Source: Bacteroidaceae bacterium
GTDB taxonomy: Bacteria; Bacteroidota; Bacteroidia; Bacteroidales; Bacteroidaceae
Direction of reading: 5' to 3'
Length of the DNA: 33,346 nucleotides
Assembly (NCBI GenBank): GCA_900770655.1
Contig: CAAGLA010000026.1
Span: forward strand, 1-33,346
Translations under genes and position numbers: made by a program
Shown here: positions 32,888 through 33,346 of the stretch, piece by piece
How the letters are laid out: each line of letters opens with the position of its first letter
How positions within the stretch are numbered: the stretch's first letter is position 1
The notes under the pieces: model-generated
The model's input: only the letters and a program-made list of their open reading frames with translations
The model's database searches: none
What the model was told of the DNA's origin: nothing

Positions 32888-33346
32888 ACCATACAACCAC
32901 CTTGTCTACGATGGCTTGCTGTTCCGTGCTAGTTCTACGGAGATATATGCGAGTGGTTTCTATGCTCTCGTGCCCCATCAAATCAGCGAGTAATGAGATG
33001 TCATTGTACTTCTCAAGAAAGTTCTTGGCAAATCTGTGGCGGAATGAATGTGGATATACAACCTTCTCATTAAGCCCGTACTTCAAAGCATAGTTCTTCA
33101 ACTGCTGTGCTATACCGCGCGTAGTAATTCTCTCTCCGAATCGATTGAGGAAAAGATACCCGCTTGTTCGGTCCTTATGACTCAACCACTCAATAGTTTC
33201 TTCTCGTAGTTTCTTAGGAATAAATAGTCTGCGATATTTACCTCCTTTTGTGTAGATATCAAAATATCCGACATTCACGTGCTCAATCTTTATTTGCACC
33301 AATTCGCTAACACGGGCACCAGTTGCAGCCAGGAATCTTACAACAA
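32886..33346 (-). CDS. Tyrosine recombinase/integrase, C-terminal part (5' end outside the window)
   Basis: The last 152 residues of a XerC/D-like tyrosine recombinase, entering from the right edge with no start inside the window. All catalytic motifs are canonical: the first Arg in ATGARVSEL, HSFRHRF for box II, LMGHESIETT with the late His, and the nucleophilic Tyr in RIYLRR. The frame continues upstream to position 33346, so the in-frame TTG at 33302 is not a start. It is convergent with the recombinase at 30892-32169 and belongs to a different subfamily, suggesting a second mobile element to the right of the window. Codon use is AT-rich, like the first recombinase. Confidence 0.9.
   Translation of the reverse strand, partial: VVRFLAATGARVSELVQIKIEHVNVGYFDIYTKGGKYRRLFIPKKLREETIEWLSHKDRTSGYLFLNRFGERITTRGIAQQLKNYALKYGLNEKVVYPHSFRHRFAKNFLEKYNDISLLADLMGHESIETTRIYLRRTSTEQQAIVDKVVVW

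Noticed and set aside
1..33346. CRISPR arrays, rRNA genes and insertion sequences
   Set aside because: No spaced repeat arrays, no rRNA-like stretches and no transposase frames or IS ends were seen in the window.

Overview
The window looks like the chromosome of a Bacteroidales bacterium, probably a gut or oral Prevotellaceae/Bacteroidaceae relative. Three things point there. Its promoters follow the Bacteroidetes pattern (TTTG, about 19-20 nt, TAnnTTTG) instead of -35/-10 boxes, and purine-rich ribosome binding sites are largely absent. The gene families are typical of the order: DUF4136 and DUF5715 lipoproteins, an S9B dipeptidyl peptidase, a GH20 hexosaminidase with a C-terminal sorting-like tail, and Hc1-like histone. 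The tyrosine recombinases are of Bacteroidetes type.

Layout. 1-454: noncoding, with a candidate small structured RNA on the minus strand. 455-1672: DUF4136 lipoprotein and 5'(3')-deoxyribonucleotidase (minus). 1933-5311: creD-like membrane protein, aspS and a coupled 60-residue membrane protein (plus). 5378-14267: a tight minus-strand run lon-tgt-lptF/G-DEAD helicase-gamma carbonic anhydrase-S9B peptidase that is probably one transcript. 14484-18433: diacylglycerol-kinase-like lipid kinase, tRNA1(Val) methyltransferase, tRNA-Thr(CGT), GNAT acetyltransferase and M20 dipeptidase. 18515-22926: GH20 hexosaminidase and an M15-like DUF5715 lipoprotein. 23062-24837: an OadA/PycB-type carboxyltransferase whose biotinyl domain lacks the biotin lysine. 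25307-30625: three tandem acyl-CoA synthetase paralogues. 30626-33346: an accessory segment with a tyrosine recombinase preceded by long nested inverted repeats, an Hc1-like gene, a second structured RNA candidate, a 71-residue orphan and a second, convergent recombinase cut by the window end.

The most interesting signal is a pair of noncoding elements at opposite ends of the window, 148-338 on the minus strand and about 32402-32594 on the plus strand. They share one architecture: a 5' hairpin with a 3-nt loop, an A/T-rich linker, a long nested hairpin with the same internal loop (GAA or GAAT opposite GCCA, between TCT and AGA), and a terminator-like hairpin with a T-run. The helices around the shared loop differ in sequence but keep pairing, which is covariation. 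The left copy has a good promoter and a strong terminator; the right copy has no recognisable promoter and a broken T-run. I cannot tell whether this is a catalogued Bacteroidales RNA or a new family.

Second-tier observations are a 16-bp perfect inverted repeat ending 3 nt before the recombinase start codon, loss of canonical catalytic residues in that recombinase, the carboxyltransferase without a biotin site, an altered ATP-binding loop in the third acyl-CoA synthetase, and a Tgt without zinc cysteines. All calls come from reading the sequence; no database search was run.
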